Below are positions 46,736-55,683 of a stretch of 64,000 bases of DNA, piece after piece. The translations under genes and the position numbers were made by a program. Under the pieces are notes generated by a model. The model saw only the letters and a program-made list of their open reading frames with translations. It was not told the DNA's origin and did no database searches. Numbering within the stretch: the first letter of the stretch is position 1; every line of letters starts with the position of its first letter. The DNA is taken from contig QFDA01000003.1 of the NCBI GenBank assembly GCA_003130815.1, positions 62,001-126,000 of the forward strand. Reading direction: 5' to 3'. The stretch comes from Bacteroidetes bacterium SCGC AAA795-G10. GTDB taxonomy: Bacteria > Bacteroidota > Bacteroidia > Flavobacteriales > Flavobacteriaceae.

Positions 46736-47319
46736 TTTTACCGATACTAGGCTACGGCTCTCCTATTTTAAAAAAAGCAGCAACCGACATTTCACCTCAA
46801 TACCCAAATTTAAATGAGCTTATTAGTAACATGTGGGATACTATGTATGCTGCCAAAGGTGTTGGTTTAGCTGCACCTCAAATAGGATTATCAATTCGTC
46901 TTTTTGTCATCGACGCAACACCATTTTTAGATGATGAAAATATGGATGATTTTGAACTAAATTCTATAAAAAATTTTAAAAAAGTTTTTATAAATCCAAA
47001 AATCATTGAGGAGAATGGAAATCTTTGGGAATTTAATGAAGGCTGCTTAAGTATACCTGAAATAAGAGAAGATGTCTCAAGAAGAAGTAAAATAGTAATT
47101 GAATATTTTGATGAAAATTTTCAATCTAATAAATTAAAGCTTAGTGGACTTGCTGCAAGAGTTGTTCAGCATGAGTATGACCATATTGAAGGAATTTTGT
47201 TTATTGATCATTTATCATCATTAAAAAAAAGGCTTATTAAAGGTAAGCTTAATAACATCTCCTCAGGATCAATTAAAGTTGACTATGAGATGAAATTTAA
47301 TAATAGAAAACTAAAATAA
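46732..47319 (+). CDS. def: peptide deformylase
   Basis: Metalloenzyme that removes formyl groups from new proteins. The three signature motifs are present in the 195-residue protein: GVGLAAPQIG, EGCLSIPE with the metal-binding cysteine, and QHEYDHIEG with the two histidines and catalytic glutamate. The C-terminal tail is basic. Starts 4 bases inside ruvX; mazG follows after 29 bases. Confidence 0.97.
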   Translation: MILPILGYGSPILKKAATDISPQYPNLNELISNMWDTMYAAKGVGLAAPQIGLSIRLFVIDATPFLDDENMDDFELNSIKNFKKVFINPKIIEENGNLWEFNEGCLSIPEIREDVSRRSKIVIEYFDENFQSNKLKLSGLAARVVQHEYDHIEGILFIDHLSSLKKRLIKGKLNNISSGSIKVDYEMKFNNRKLK

Positions 47320-47348
47320 TTTTTGCTTATTTAAATTATTATTCAATT

Positions 47349-48146
47349 ATGAATTCGAAATCAAGGAAATTAGATGCTTTTGCAAAACTACTAGACATCA
47401 TGGATTTACTAAGAAATGAGTGTCCATGGGATAAAAAACAAACGATCGAAAGTTTGCGACACCTTACAATTGAGGAAACATACGAACTATCAGAATCAAT
47501 TTTAAAAGGAGACAGGAGTGGTATCAAAGAAGAACTTGGCGATATACTATTACATATAGTTTTTTACGCAAAAATTGCCAGTGAGGAAAATGCCTTTGAT
47601 ATTAAAGATGTAATCGATCAAATATCTCAGAAATTAATGTATCGTCATCCACATATATTTGGTAACATTAAAGTAGCTGACGAATCTGATGTATTAAAAA
47701 ACTGGGAAGTTCTAAAACTTAAAGAGGGTAAAAATAATTTATTAAGTGGAGTTCCACATTCACTACCTTCTTTAATTAAGGCACAACGAATTCAAGAAAA
47801 AGCTGCAGGTGTTGGTTTTGATTGGAATACTGAAGAGGAAGTTTGGTCAAAGGTTCAAGAAGAGTTAGTTGAACTTAAGGTTGAAATACAAAATGGAAGT
47901 CAAAATAAAATTGAAGAAGAATTTGGAGATTTTTTATTTTCAATGGTTAACTATGCTCGTTTTTTAAATATTAACCCTGATAGTGTTTTAGAGAAGGCAA
48001 ATCAAAAATTCTCAAAACGCTTATTATTTATAGAAAATAGTACAAAAGAAAAAGGAAAATCAATCAACGAATTGAGTCATTCTGAATTAAATAACTTGTG
48101 GTTAGAGGCAAAAAACTACGATTCATCAGAAGATGAGTCTTCTTGA
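47349..48146 (+). CDS. mazG: nucleoside triphosphate pyrophosphohydrolase MazG
   Basis: All-alpha NTP pyrophosphatase of 265 residues that clears non-canonical or excess NTPs and affects the (p)ppGpp response in E. coli. Two MazG modules are visible: ECPWDKKQTIESLRHLTIEE with the EExxE-type metal site near 30-45, ELGDILLHIVFYA near 70, and a second module near 165-205 (EVWSKVQEELVELKVEI; EFGDFLFSMVNYA). Its final 31 bases overlap the convergent DUF349 gene. Confidence 0.95.
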   Translation: MNSKSRKLDAFAKLLDIMDLLRNECPWDKKQTIESLRHLTIEETYELSESILKGDRSGIKEELGDILLHIVFYAKIASEENAFDIKDVIDQISQKLMYRHPHIFGNIKVADESDVLKNWEVLKLKEGKNNLLSGVPHSLPSLIKAQRIQEKAAGVGFDWNTEEEVWSKVQEELVELKVEIQNGSQNKIEEEFGDFLFSMVNYARFLNINPDSVLEKANQKFSKRLLFIENSTKEKGKSINELSHSELNNLWLEAKNYDSSEDESS

Positions 48147-50167
48147 TTCTTTGTTGTTTTTTTATTCTCAGTTATTTCAATTTGATTAGCTTTCTTATTT
48201 ATTGCAGCTTTTATTTTTTTTAAATAAATATATTCACCTTGAAACTTTTCAATTTTCTTTTCACAGCTTTTTATTTGCTTTTCAACATTTTTAAATAGTG
48301 GGTTTTCGGTGCTTGAATTGCTAAAAAACTCCAAATTATTTTCTAATTGAGTTAGTTCAGATTTTAAATTAGATAATTGACTTTTAATATTATCGTATTC
48401 AATGTCTAATAGACTTGAATCGTATTCGAACATTTTACTATTAATAGTTTTAATAACATGTTTTAATTCATCTTTTTCTAGGTCTGCATTTTTTATCTCC
48501 GTAGTTAGATTCTTAAAAAACATCTGATTCATTTTGGATTCATTCTTTGCATCTAATACTCCTAAATTATTCCAGTTTTGGACATGCTTTTCTAGCTGTT
48601 CTTCGATAGACTCGATACTTTTGTCAAATTGATTGCTTTTGATTTTTTCCAAATATGATTTTTTTTCTTTTAATAATTTTTCTTGCTCATGTGAGATTTG
48701 TTTGAATCCCGATTTTAATCGATCAAAGTAATCTTTATGAATTTCAGAAAAATCTTTCCACAATTTATTTTCAATTTTTCTAGGAATAAATCCAACCGTT
48801 TTCCATTTTTTTTGAAAACCTTTCATTTGCTCAATGCAACTATCCCAATTTTCATTTTCTAAGATGTTTTTTGAAAGTTTAATTATTTCTTTTTTTTCAT
48901 TTATGTTAATCGCAAATCTCTTTTTTTGTTCTTTGTAAAATATATTCTTTTTACGCATAAATTCAGTTCCACATTCCCTAAAGCTTTTCCATAATGTTTT
49001 ACTATTCTTTGAAGGAACATATCCAATCTCTTTAAACTCATCTCTAAGTAAATTAAAATTTTTCAGAGCATTTTGCCAAGAATTATGATTTTCTGGAATT
49101 TTATCAAGAAAACTTTTCATCTTTTTTAGCAAGTCATTCTTTTTGTTAAGATTCTCTTGCATGATACCAACTTTATCTTTTTGATATTCTTGTCTTTTGG
49201 TCTGAATCACTTTTGAAGCTTTTTGAAACCTAAGCCATAAATCTTCTCTATGTTCTTTAACAACTGGCCCAAGATCATTTTTCCATTTTTGATGTAAAAT
49301 ATTAAGGTCTCTAGATGCTCTAACCACATCGGTTACATTTTCCAATTCTTCTGCTTTTTCAATAATTTTTAATTTTTCTTCATAATTATGCTTGTAGTCA
49401 AGATCTCTAAATTCTCGATCTAGGTGCAAAAAAGCATAAAATCTTCCTACGTGGTGCCTGAAAGTTTCCCATAAATTTTGGGTTTCATTCCTAGGAACAT
49501 AACCTGTACTATACCAACTCTCCTGAAGTGCTCTAAATTTTTTGTATGTTTTTGAATCTATCTGATTTTGATCAATAAGTTTTTTTATTTCATTAATAAT
49601 ATTATTTTTCTTTTCAAGATTGATTTTCTGAATTGCTTCTTGCTTTTTATAATGATCCCTTTTCTTTTTTCTGAATTCAAAAGAAATTTTATCAAACCTT
49701 TTTTTATAATCTGGTTTGAAAAAAAAATCTACCTCCTTACCACCTTGTTTAACAAAAACCTTTTTTTGTTTATTTAGTTCAGTTTGAAACTTCTCTTCAA
49801 AAAGTTCATTAATTAAGAGTAGATTTTGTTGATTTTTTAACCAAAAATCTCCTGTAGATAATTCTTCAAAAATATTTATGAGCTTTTCTAAGCTAAGCTT
49901 GGCATAATCTGATTTTTCTTCAATTAGGTTATTCTTAGAGGTAATTTTATCACTTTTTATTTTCTCAGGTTCATCCCCTTTGATTTCTTTTTTCTTTGTA
50001 GAATTTGTTTTTTTTGAATCATCTTTTAACTTATCTTTTTGTATAGCAGTTTTTTTACCAGCAGCAGCAGGCTTCTTTTTTACTTTTTTCGGGCCTAATT
50101 TGCTTTCATTTTTAATTTGCGACTTTGATTTTCCCTCCGCACTAGGTTGTAGAGTATTCTCTTCCAT
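48116..50167 (-). CDS. DUF349 repeat protein
   Basis: Cytoplasmic, highly charged, helical protein of 683 residues. After a lysine-rich low-complexity N-terminus (about 1-80) there are about five DUF349 helical repeats, recognised by W-x(4)-G-(Y/F)-(V/I)-P-(R/S) followed by LW-x2-F: STGYVPRNETQNLWETF, EIGYVPSKNSKTLWKSF and TVGFIPRKIENKLWKDF are clear, two others are degenerate. The C-terminus is coiled coil. Function unknown; a weak likeness to condensin-type or RNA-binding coils is possible. ATG 50167 (MEENTLQPSAEG) is preferred to the ATG at 50200, which adds a hydrophobic stretch of 11 residues over a palindrome. Confidence 0.85.
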   Translation of the reverse strand: MEENTLQPSAEGKSKSQIKNESKLGPKKVKKKPAAAGKKTAIQKDKLKDDSKKTNSTKKKEIKGDEPEKIKSDKITSKNNLIEEKSDYAKLSLEKLINIFEELSTGDFWLKNQQNLLLINELFEEKFQTELNKQKKVFVKQGGKEVDFFFKPDYKKRFDKISFEFRKKKRDHYKKQEAIQKINLEKKNNIINEIKKLIDQNQIDSKTYKKFRALQESWYSTGYVPRNETQNLWETFRHHVGRFYAFLHLDREFRDLDYKHNYEEKLKIIEKAEELENVTDVVRASRDLNILHQKWKNDLGPVVKEHREDLWLRFQKASKVIQTKRQEYQKDKVGIMQENLNKKNDLLKKMKSFLDKIPENHNSWQNALKNFNLLRDEFKEIGYVPSKNSKTLWKSFRECGTEFMRKKNIFYKEQKKRFAININEKKEIIKLSKNILENENWDSCIEQMKGFQKKWKTVGFIPRKIENKLWKDFSEIHKDYFDRLKSGFKQISHEQEKLLKEKKSYLEKIKSNQFDKSIESIEEQLEKHVQNWNNLGVLDAKNESKMNQMFFKNLTTEIKNADLEKDELKHVIKTINSKMFEYDSSLLDIEYDNIKSQLSNLKSELTQLENNLEFFSNSSTENPLFKNVEKQIKSCEKKIEKFQGEYIYLKKIKAAINKKANQIEITENKKTTKNQEDSSSDES

Positions 50168-50179
50168 AAGTATAACATG

Positions 50180-50195
50180 TATTAGTATACTAATA
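50180..50195. repeat. 16-base perfect palindrome upstream of the DUF349 gene
   Basis: TATTAGTATACTAATA reads the same on both strands. It ends 13 bases upstream of ATG 50167 of the minus-strand gene, a position suitable for an operator. It has only two G-C pairs, so chance is not excluded. Confidence 0.5.
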
Positions 50196-50237
50196 TACAT
50201 TTTTTTGATTTTTCTAAGTTGAATTAACTAATTTTAG

Positions 50238-50990
50238 CTAAGCGGACCAAAGCTCCCATGATTTATCTGCTTGGTATTTGAGCATCTTTAAACCATTAGA
50301 AGTTTTACTCCCATATAATTTACCTCTTTTTAAAAACTCTGTTTCTTTTGGATTGTATATTAAATCAAAGAGTAAATGTTTTGAGTTTAAATATTCATAT
50401 GGAATATTTGGTGCTTCCATAATATTTGGATATGTCCCAATAGGTGAAGCATTAACAATTATATCAATATTTTTTATAATTTTTTTTGATAACTCATCAT
50501 AACTTAACTGATCTTTATTAGGAAAACGAGAAACAATTTTAAAATCGCATTCAATTTTTTTAAACACATACTTAATTGCCTCCGAGGCACCCCCTGAACC
50601 TAGGATTAGTGCATTTTTTGGTTTCGATTTATACTTTTCTTCTAAGGCTTTTTTAAATCCTATATAATCGGTGTTGTGACCAATAATCTTCCCACAAGAT
50701 CCAAAAACAATAGTATTAACTGCATTAATAGCTTTAGCTTCCTTTGATAACTCGTCTAAGAATGGAATTATAACTTTTTTGTAAGGAATAGTAACATTTA
50801 AACCTTTTAAATTTGAAGAGGAACTGATTAACTTTTTAAACTCTCCTATTTCTTTTAAATCGTAATTTCTATAAATACAATCATTTAAGTTATTCTTTCT
50901 AAATTTTTCTGTAAAATATTTTCTTGAAAAAGAATAATTAATATTTCTACCAATTAAACCAAATAACTTAAGTTGCTTTTCTTTTTTCAT
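50238..50990 (-). CDS. aroE: shikimate dehydrogenase
   Basis: NADPH-dependent fourth-stage enzyme of aromatic amino-acid synthesis. In 250 residues: substrate-binding start GLIGRNINYSFSRKYF (the usual SxS reads SFS), NVTIPYKKVIIPFLDE with the catalytic lysine, NAVNTIV, HNTDYIGF with the catalytic aspartate, and the nucleotide-binding GSGGASEAI. Shorter than the E. coli protein (272), as in other flavobacteria. Its start overlaps the upstream DUF368 gene by 23 bases. Confidence 0.94.
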   Translation of the reverse strand: MKKEKQLKLFGLIGRNINYSFSRKYFTEKFRKNNLNDCIYRNYDLKEIGEFKKLISSSSNLKGLNVTIPYKKVIIPFLDELSKEAKAINAVNTIVFGSCGKIIGHNTDYIGFKKALEEKYKSKPKNALILGSGGASEAIKYVFKKIECDFKIVSRFPNKDQLSYDELSKKIIKNIDIIVNASPIGTYPNIMEAPNIPYEYLNSKHLLFDLIYNPKETEFLKRGKLYGSKTSNGLKMLKYQADKSWELWSA

Positions 50991-51987
50991 AATGATTCAA
51001 AACAAGAATAATAATAATTCCAAAAATTATACTGAAAAATTCGAAATATGTTTTTGATTCGTAAAAATTTGGTAGGTAATATTGATAATTTGAAAAAATT
51101 CCATTACCAACCGAGTTTGTCATAAGATTTCCGTGGACGTCATATAAGTATTCTTTTACTTTCCAAGGATAAACAAGTATCAAGGTACCAGAAATAAACC
51201 CAATTATTGTCGAGATTGTTTGGTTAGGAAATTTATCTAATATAAATTTCAAAATATTTGAGAATATAACTAATCCAAATAAAGAGCCCAAGGTGAAAAA
51301 ACTTATAATTACTAAAAATCTCCTAGTGTAAGGCTCAGTAAATGGAGTAAAATTTAAAAAAATAACTTCAGAGATTACATAATATAATTTATTTACAGCA
51401 TCAACAAGCAATAAATTATAATTACCCAATACTAAAAGTAAGAAAGAACCAGAAAGACCCGGTATGGTCATACCTGACACACTTATAATACCACAAAAAA
51501 ATATAAAAAATAGATTATCATTTTCGTCCATGGGACGCGCAAAACTTATTGATAAACCAGCTACAAATCCTATAGCTGAGAAAAAATACACACTTTTTTC
51601 CCAACTATCTATTTTCTTAATTATTAAAAATAAAGAGGCCAGAATCATACCAAAAAAGCAAGCTATAACAATGGTTTCATTTATTTTAAATAAATAATCT
51701 AACAATAATGAAACACTAAAATAACTAATTATTACACCGCCAAAGACTAATGAAAGGAAGCCACCATTTATATATCGCCAAAAGCTTTTGAAATGGAAGT
51801 TTAGTATCTGATTAAAAGCGTTAATATTTAGTTTTTGAAATGATTGAATAAGTTTATGGTAAAAACCAAATACTAAAGCTATAATTCCCCCGGAAACACC
51901 TGGTATTTTGTTCGCAGTACCCATTAAAATTCCCTTTGCAATAAGGATTAAAGCATTCAAAATTGATTTTTTATTTGGCAAAATCAT
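50968..51987 (-). CDS. DUF368 membrane protein, putative polyprenyl-phosphate transporter (copy 2)
   Basis: Polytopic membrane protein of 339 residues with about nine helices and the family signature near both halves: MGTANKIPGVSGGIIALVFG and ISVSGMTIPGLSGSFLLLVLG, the repeated PG(V/L)SG re-entrant motifs. The DUF368 family (PopT) has been implicated in recycling undecaprenyl phosphate across the membrane. Directly follows a paralogue with a one-base TAATG overlap, and precedes aroE with a 23-base overlap. It differs from copy 1 in a longer extracytoplasmic C-terminal loop. Confidence 0.9.
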   Translation of the reverse strand: MILPNKKSILNALILIAKGILMGTANKIPGVSGGIIALVFGFYHKLIQSFQKLNINAFNQILNFHFKSFWRYINGGFLSLVFGGVIISYFSVSLLLDYLFKINETIVIACFFGMILASLFLIIKKIDSWEKSVYFFSAIGFVAGLSISFARPMDENDNLFFIFFCGIISVSGMTIPGLSGSFLLLVLGNYNLLLVDAVNKLYYVISEVIFLNFTPFTEPYTRRFLVIISFFTLGSLFGLVIFSNILKFILDKFPNQTISTIIGFISGTLILVYPWKVKEYLYDVHGNLMTNSVGNGIFSNYQYYLPNFYESKTYFEFFSIIFGIIIILVLNHYEKRKAT

Positions 51988-52931
51988 TATTTTTTTAAAA
52001 ATGATTTGATTTTTTCTAGAAAAAAGATTGATGCGAATCCCAAAAGTATAAAAGTAATCGCTTTACTTAACTCTGGGTCATCTCCACTATAGTGATGAGG
52101 TAATACAGGAACCACTTGATGATTTTCAATTAGATTACTTTTATTTACAGCATTTTGCCATGGCCATATTTTATTCAAAGAACCTATCATTAATCCGATT
52201 AAAAAAGACATTACATAATTTCGGTAATTATCTAAAAGAAAAGTTAGCAACTTTGTGAAGAACTTGATTCCCAAGATAATTCCTAAAAAAAATATTCCAA
52301 GTACTTGAGTAACATCTACAAATACCTCTTCATTAAAGTTGAAAATTAGTTGTTGTGCTTGTCTAATATTTGATAAAATTATTTGATAAACACCCATTAA
52401 AAGAAGAATGTATGCTCCAGATATCCCTGGTAGAATCATAGCTGTAATTCCAAAAAAACCAGATAGAAATATATACCAGAGGGAGACAGTTTGGATGGAA
52501 CTTGGAGCAATTTTTGTTATTTGGTATGAGATAAAAATTCCAATTAAAAGTGAAAAAAAAGAAACAGTTTTTTTCTGAATTTCAATTTTAATTAGAAAAA
52601 TAAAACTTGCTAACAATATTCCAAAGAAGAAAGACCAGAGCCCAATAGATTCATTCTTAAATAACCATTCTAATAGCCATGAAAATAAAAGTATACTTGT
52701 AATAACCCCTGATAATAATGTAAGTAGAAATCCTCCATTAATTTTATTCCAAACAAATTTTACTCCACTTCTTTTTATTTCCACAATGTTTTTCCATGAA
52801 ATAGAATTTATACTTTTAAGTAATTTTTCGTACACGCCTGTTATCAACGCAATAGTACCTCCTGAAACACCAGGAATGAGATCTGCCGCTCCCATCATTA
52901 ATCCTTTCAAGAATATAAATAAGTATTGCAT
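51987..52931 (-). CDS. DUF368 membrane protein, putative polyprenyl-phosphate transporter (copy 1)
   Basis: Membrane protein of 314 residues, paralogous to the downstream gene. Signature motifs are MGAADLIPGVSGGTIALITG at the N-terminus and GITAMILPGISGAYILLLMG in the middle, again the paired PG(V/I)SG elements. The AADLIPGVSGGT form is the commoner version of the family. The pair could form a heteromer or transport different lipid carriers; the sequence does not decide. 55 bases separate it from the upstream TPR gene. Confidence 0.91.
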   Translation of the reverse strand: MQYLFIFLKGLMMGAADLIPGVSGGTIALITGVYEKLLKSINSISWKNIVEIKRSGVKFVWNKINGGFLLTLLSGVITSILLFSWLLEWLFKNESIGLWSFFFGILLASFIFLIKIEIQKKTVSFFSLLIGIFISYQITKIAPSSIQTVSLWYIFLSGFFGITAMILPGISGAYILLLMGVYQIILSNIRQAQQLIFNFNEEVFVDVTQVLGIFFLGIILGIKFFTKLLTFLLDNYRNYVMSFLIGLMIGSLNKIWPWQNAVNKSNLIENHQVVPVLPHHYSGDDPELSKAITFILLGFASIFFLEKIKSFLKK

Positions 52932-52986
52932 TTGTACTTTTTCAGTAACAGAAATAGTGATTTGATATCAAAAAACTTTTAAGTCG

Positions 52987-54351
52987 CTATGTTTTAGCAA
53001 CAACATTTTTTAGCTCTGGAAATAGAAAGAAAAATTTACTTTTGTCTTTTTTATCCATGTGATTCAGATTTAGCAGGTACATCGCTTCGTCAATTTTGTT
53101 CAAATGGAAACAACATCCAGCAATTCTGATTTCTAAGTTCCTATTATTTGGGCAGAATGAAAATGCATTTTCTGCGATATTTTGTGCTTTTCTCCATTTT
53201 TTTTTCTTAAGAAAAAAGTCAATAATTTTAATAATAACATCAGATCCATAATGGCCAAGACTAAAGAGCATTTGACAAGATTTATATATCTCTTTTTCTT
53301 CCCCGAGTTTAATACATAGTTCAACGTTATTTTTCCACAATTCAATAGAGTCACCATTTATTATTAAAGATTTTTCAAGATAAAGTTTTGCCGTATTAAA
53401 TTTTTTTTGCGAAACTTGAAAAATGATCAATGATAACCAGCAATTTTCATTTGTTGGTTCTAACTCAACTGATTTTAAATAAAACTCTTCTGCAACACTA
53501 TAATTTCCAAGCTTTTCATGACATCTTCCAATGGAGTTTTGAATAAATGCATTTGGTTCAGTCGTCTGTAACGCAAATTCATAATTTAATATTGCTTCAT
53601 TTAATCTTCCAAGTGATTCTAGTAATTTCCCTTTTTCAATATATGCACCAGTGAATGTCTCATCACTAATTATAGAGAATTCAAATGCTGAAAGGGCGTC
53701 ATCAAATTTTCCGGATTTTAGATAAACTTTACCTAGTTGATGCCATGCAACCTCACAATAAGGGTTATATTCTAAAAGGTTGTTTAGTGCTTCGATTGCT
53801 TCATGATCCATATTTAGTTTATCATAACAATATAAAAGATTGTAAAGTGAAGGATAGTCCTCGGAGTTATCGCTCAAACATTTTTTGAAAAAATTAGAAG
53901 CTTCACGGTAATTTTCTAAGATTAAATACTCCATTCCCAATAGATTCCATATTTCATAGGGATCATTAGAAATACTTAAAGCACTGCGCAGGTAATTTAT
54001 TGAATCTTTATGATCACCCTTTTTAGAGGCAATAGTTGCTTTTTGTAAAGTAACTTCTTCATCTGATGGATTAAGATGTTCTATGTGTTCTAAAAGTTTC
54101 AAAGCAGTATCATATTTTTCATCTAAAATGTACAATTCACTTTGTAGAAGAAGTAATCCGTGGCAACTAGGATGTTGATCTAAACCCATTTGAAGTGCTT
54201 TTTTTGCCAGTTGGTTATCACCAAATCCTAAATAATGTACAATAATATCCTCAAATTCTTGTACTTCAAAGTAGAAGTTCAAATTGGTTTCTAGCATTCG
54301 CTTGAACTTTTCTATTGATGATTTAGTTTCTCCTGAATTTGAATTGAGCAT
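52987..54351 (-). CDS. tetratricopeptide repeat protein
   Basis: Cytoplasmic (no signal) protein of 454 residues made largely of TPR helices, about ten to eleven repeats; clear ones include AWHQLGKVYLKSGKFDDALS, AYIEKGKLLESLGRLNEAIL and IQNSIGRCHEKLGNYSVAEE. It is a protein-interaction scaffold; partner unknown. The same TPR gene commonly precedes the DUF368 pair and aroE in flavobacteria, which may hint at an envelope-related task. No TAnnTTTG box is seen in the 94 bases upstream. Confidence 0.9.
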   Translation of the reverse strand: MLNSNSGETKSSIEKFKRMLETNLNFYFEVQEFEDIIVHYLGFGDNQLAKKALQMGLDQHPSCHGLLLLQSELYILDEKYDTALKLLEHIEHLNPSDEEVTLQKATIASKKGDHKDSINYLRSALSISNDPYEIWNLLGMEYLILENYREASNFFKKCLSDNSEDYPSLYNLLYCYDKLNMDHEAIEALNNLLEYNPYCEVAWHQLGKVYLKSGKFDDALSAFEFSIISDETFTGAYIEKGKLLESLGRLNEAILNYEFALQTTEPNAFIQNSIGRCHEKLGNYSVAEEFYLKSVELEPTNENCWLSLIIFQVSQKKFNTAKLYLEKSLIINGDSIELWKNNVELCIKLGEEKEIYKSCQMLFSLGHYGSDVIIKIIDFFLKKKKWRKAQNIAENAFSFCPNNRNLEIRIAGCCFHLNKIDEAMYLLNLNHMDKKDKSKFFFLFPELKNVVAKT

Positions 54352-54445
54352 AGGTTAAAACAACTACAACTAAAATTAAGGACTCCTTTAGGGAATTAAA
54401 TCAAAGATTAATATTGTTTTTAACAAATTAATTAACACAGTATGG

Positions 54446-55630
54446 TTACAAACTATCTAAAACTTGACGAATGATAGTACATCCTTTTTTTATTTCATTT
54501 ACACTTATGGTCAAAGGAGGTGATATCCTTAAGGCTTTCTTTTCCCATAGCAATCGAAAAACGAGAACTCTTTTTTTAATACATTTTTCTATTATTTTAT
54601 CGACCATTTCTTCATTTTTTACAATAGCCGCTAACATCAGTCCCTTACCCCTAATTTCTTTAATTTGAGGATGTTTTAATTCTTTTCTAAAAAGTGCTTC
54701 TTTTTTTTCAATTTGGCTGATTAGTTTTGAATCTCTCAGAACTCTTAATGTTGCTAAAGAGGCTGCCGCAATAACAGGATTACCACCAAAAGTTGTTATG
54801 TGTCCAAGTTTCGGTTTATCTTGGAAATGTTTCATTAAATTGTGAGACGATGAAAAAGCTCCAACAGGTAATCCTCCACCCATACCCTTACCCATTACAA
54901 TTATATCTGGTTCAACATCGAAATGTTCAAATCCAAAAAAACGTCCAGTTCTACCGAAACCAGGCTGTATTTCATCCAATATTAATAATGTACCCATTGA
55001 GTCGCATCTAGATTTTACTTTTTTTAAGTAGTTTAAATCTGGTACAATAAACCCTGCACCTCCTTGAATTGTTTCAAGTAAAACAGCTGCAGTATTTTTT
55101 GTTATTTTTTTTAGATCATTCTCATGATTAAATTTGATAAATTTAACTTTGGGTAGCATAGGGCCATAACCCATCTTTTGACTTCTTGAACCTAGTAAAC
55201 TTAATGACCCATGGGTACTTCCATGATAACTATTAAAAGCACTTATTAATTCTTCTCTTCCTGTAGCTTTTTTTGCTAATTTTATTGCACCTTCAATTGC
55301 CTCAGTTCCAGAATTTGTTAGATAAATAGTCTCCTGGTTTTTAGGGAGAAGTTTTAATAATTCTTTACATAATTTAACAGCAGGAGCCTGAATAAACTCT
55401 CCATAAACCATTACATGCATGTATTTTTTTATCTGAGTTTTTATCGCAGAAGTTACTTTTGGGTGTAGATGACCCAAACTACAAGCCGATACCCCAGCAA
55501 TAAAATCTAAATATTTCTTTCCATCAGTCGTCGTTATATACGATCCCTTCGCTTTTTTTATTTCTAAAGAAAGTGGATATGGATTTGTTTTAGCTTGAAA
55601 TTTTAAAAAATCATCTTTTAATGAATACAT
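54446..55630 (-). CDS. class III aminotransferase (PLP)
   Basis: PLP-dependent transaminase of the ornithine/acetylornithine/4-aminobutyrate group, 394 residues. YLTNSGTEAIEGAIKLAKKA binds the cofactor phosphate; ILDEIQPGFGRTG supplies the PLP-ring aspartate, MGKGMGGGLPVG the Schiff-base lysine and TTFGGNPVIAAA the subunit contact. ATG 55630 (MYSLKDDFLKF) is chosen; the longer reading frame begins with TTG 55678 and adds 16 unconserved residues. Substrate not resolved; no arginine genes adjoin. It follows the OstA-like gene by 53 bases. Confidence 0.9.
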   Translation of the reverse strand: MYSLKDDFLKFQAKTNPYPLSLEIKKAKGSYITTTDGKKYLDFIAGVSACSLGHLHPKVTSAIKTQIKKYMHVMVYGEFIQAPAVKLCKELLKLLPKNQETIYLTNSGTEAIEGAIKLAKKATGREELISAFNSYHGSTHGSLSLLGSRSQKMGYGPMLPKVKFIKFNHENDLKKITKNTAAVLLETIQGGAGFIVPDLNYLKKVKSRCDSMGTLLILDEIQPGFGRTGRFFGFEHFDVEPDIIVMGKGMGGGLPVGAFSSSHNLMKHFQDKPKLGHITTFGGNPVIAAASLATLRVLRDSKLISQIEKKEALFRKELKHPQIKEIRGKGLMLAAIVKNEEMVDKIIEKCIKKRVLVFRLLWEKKALRISPPLTISVNEIKKGCTIIRQVLDSL

Positions 55631-55683
55631 CTTATTTATAGTGGTTTCAGGTTTACCAAATTTTAAAACGTTAATCAATTTTT

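Noticed and set aside
54352-54445. Near-palindrome TTAAGGA-C-TCCTTTA and a short TTGTT/AACAA dyad between the aminotransferase and TPR genes
   Set aside because: Short, mostly A-T and without a T-run; I could not distinguish it from chance in AT-rich DNA.
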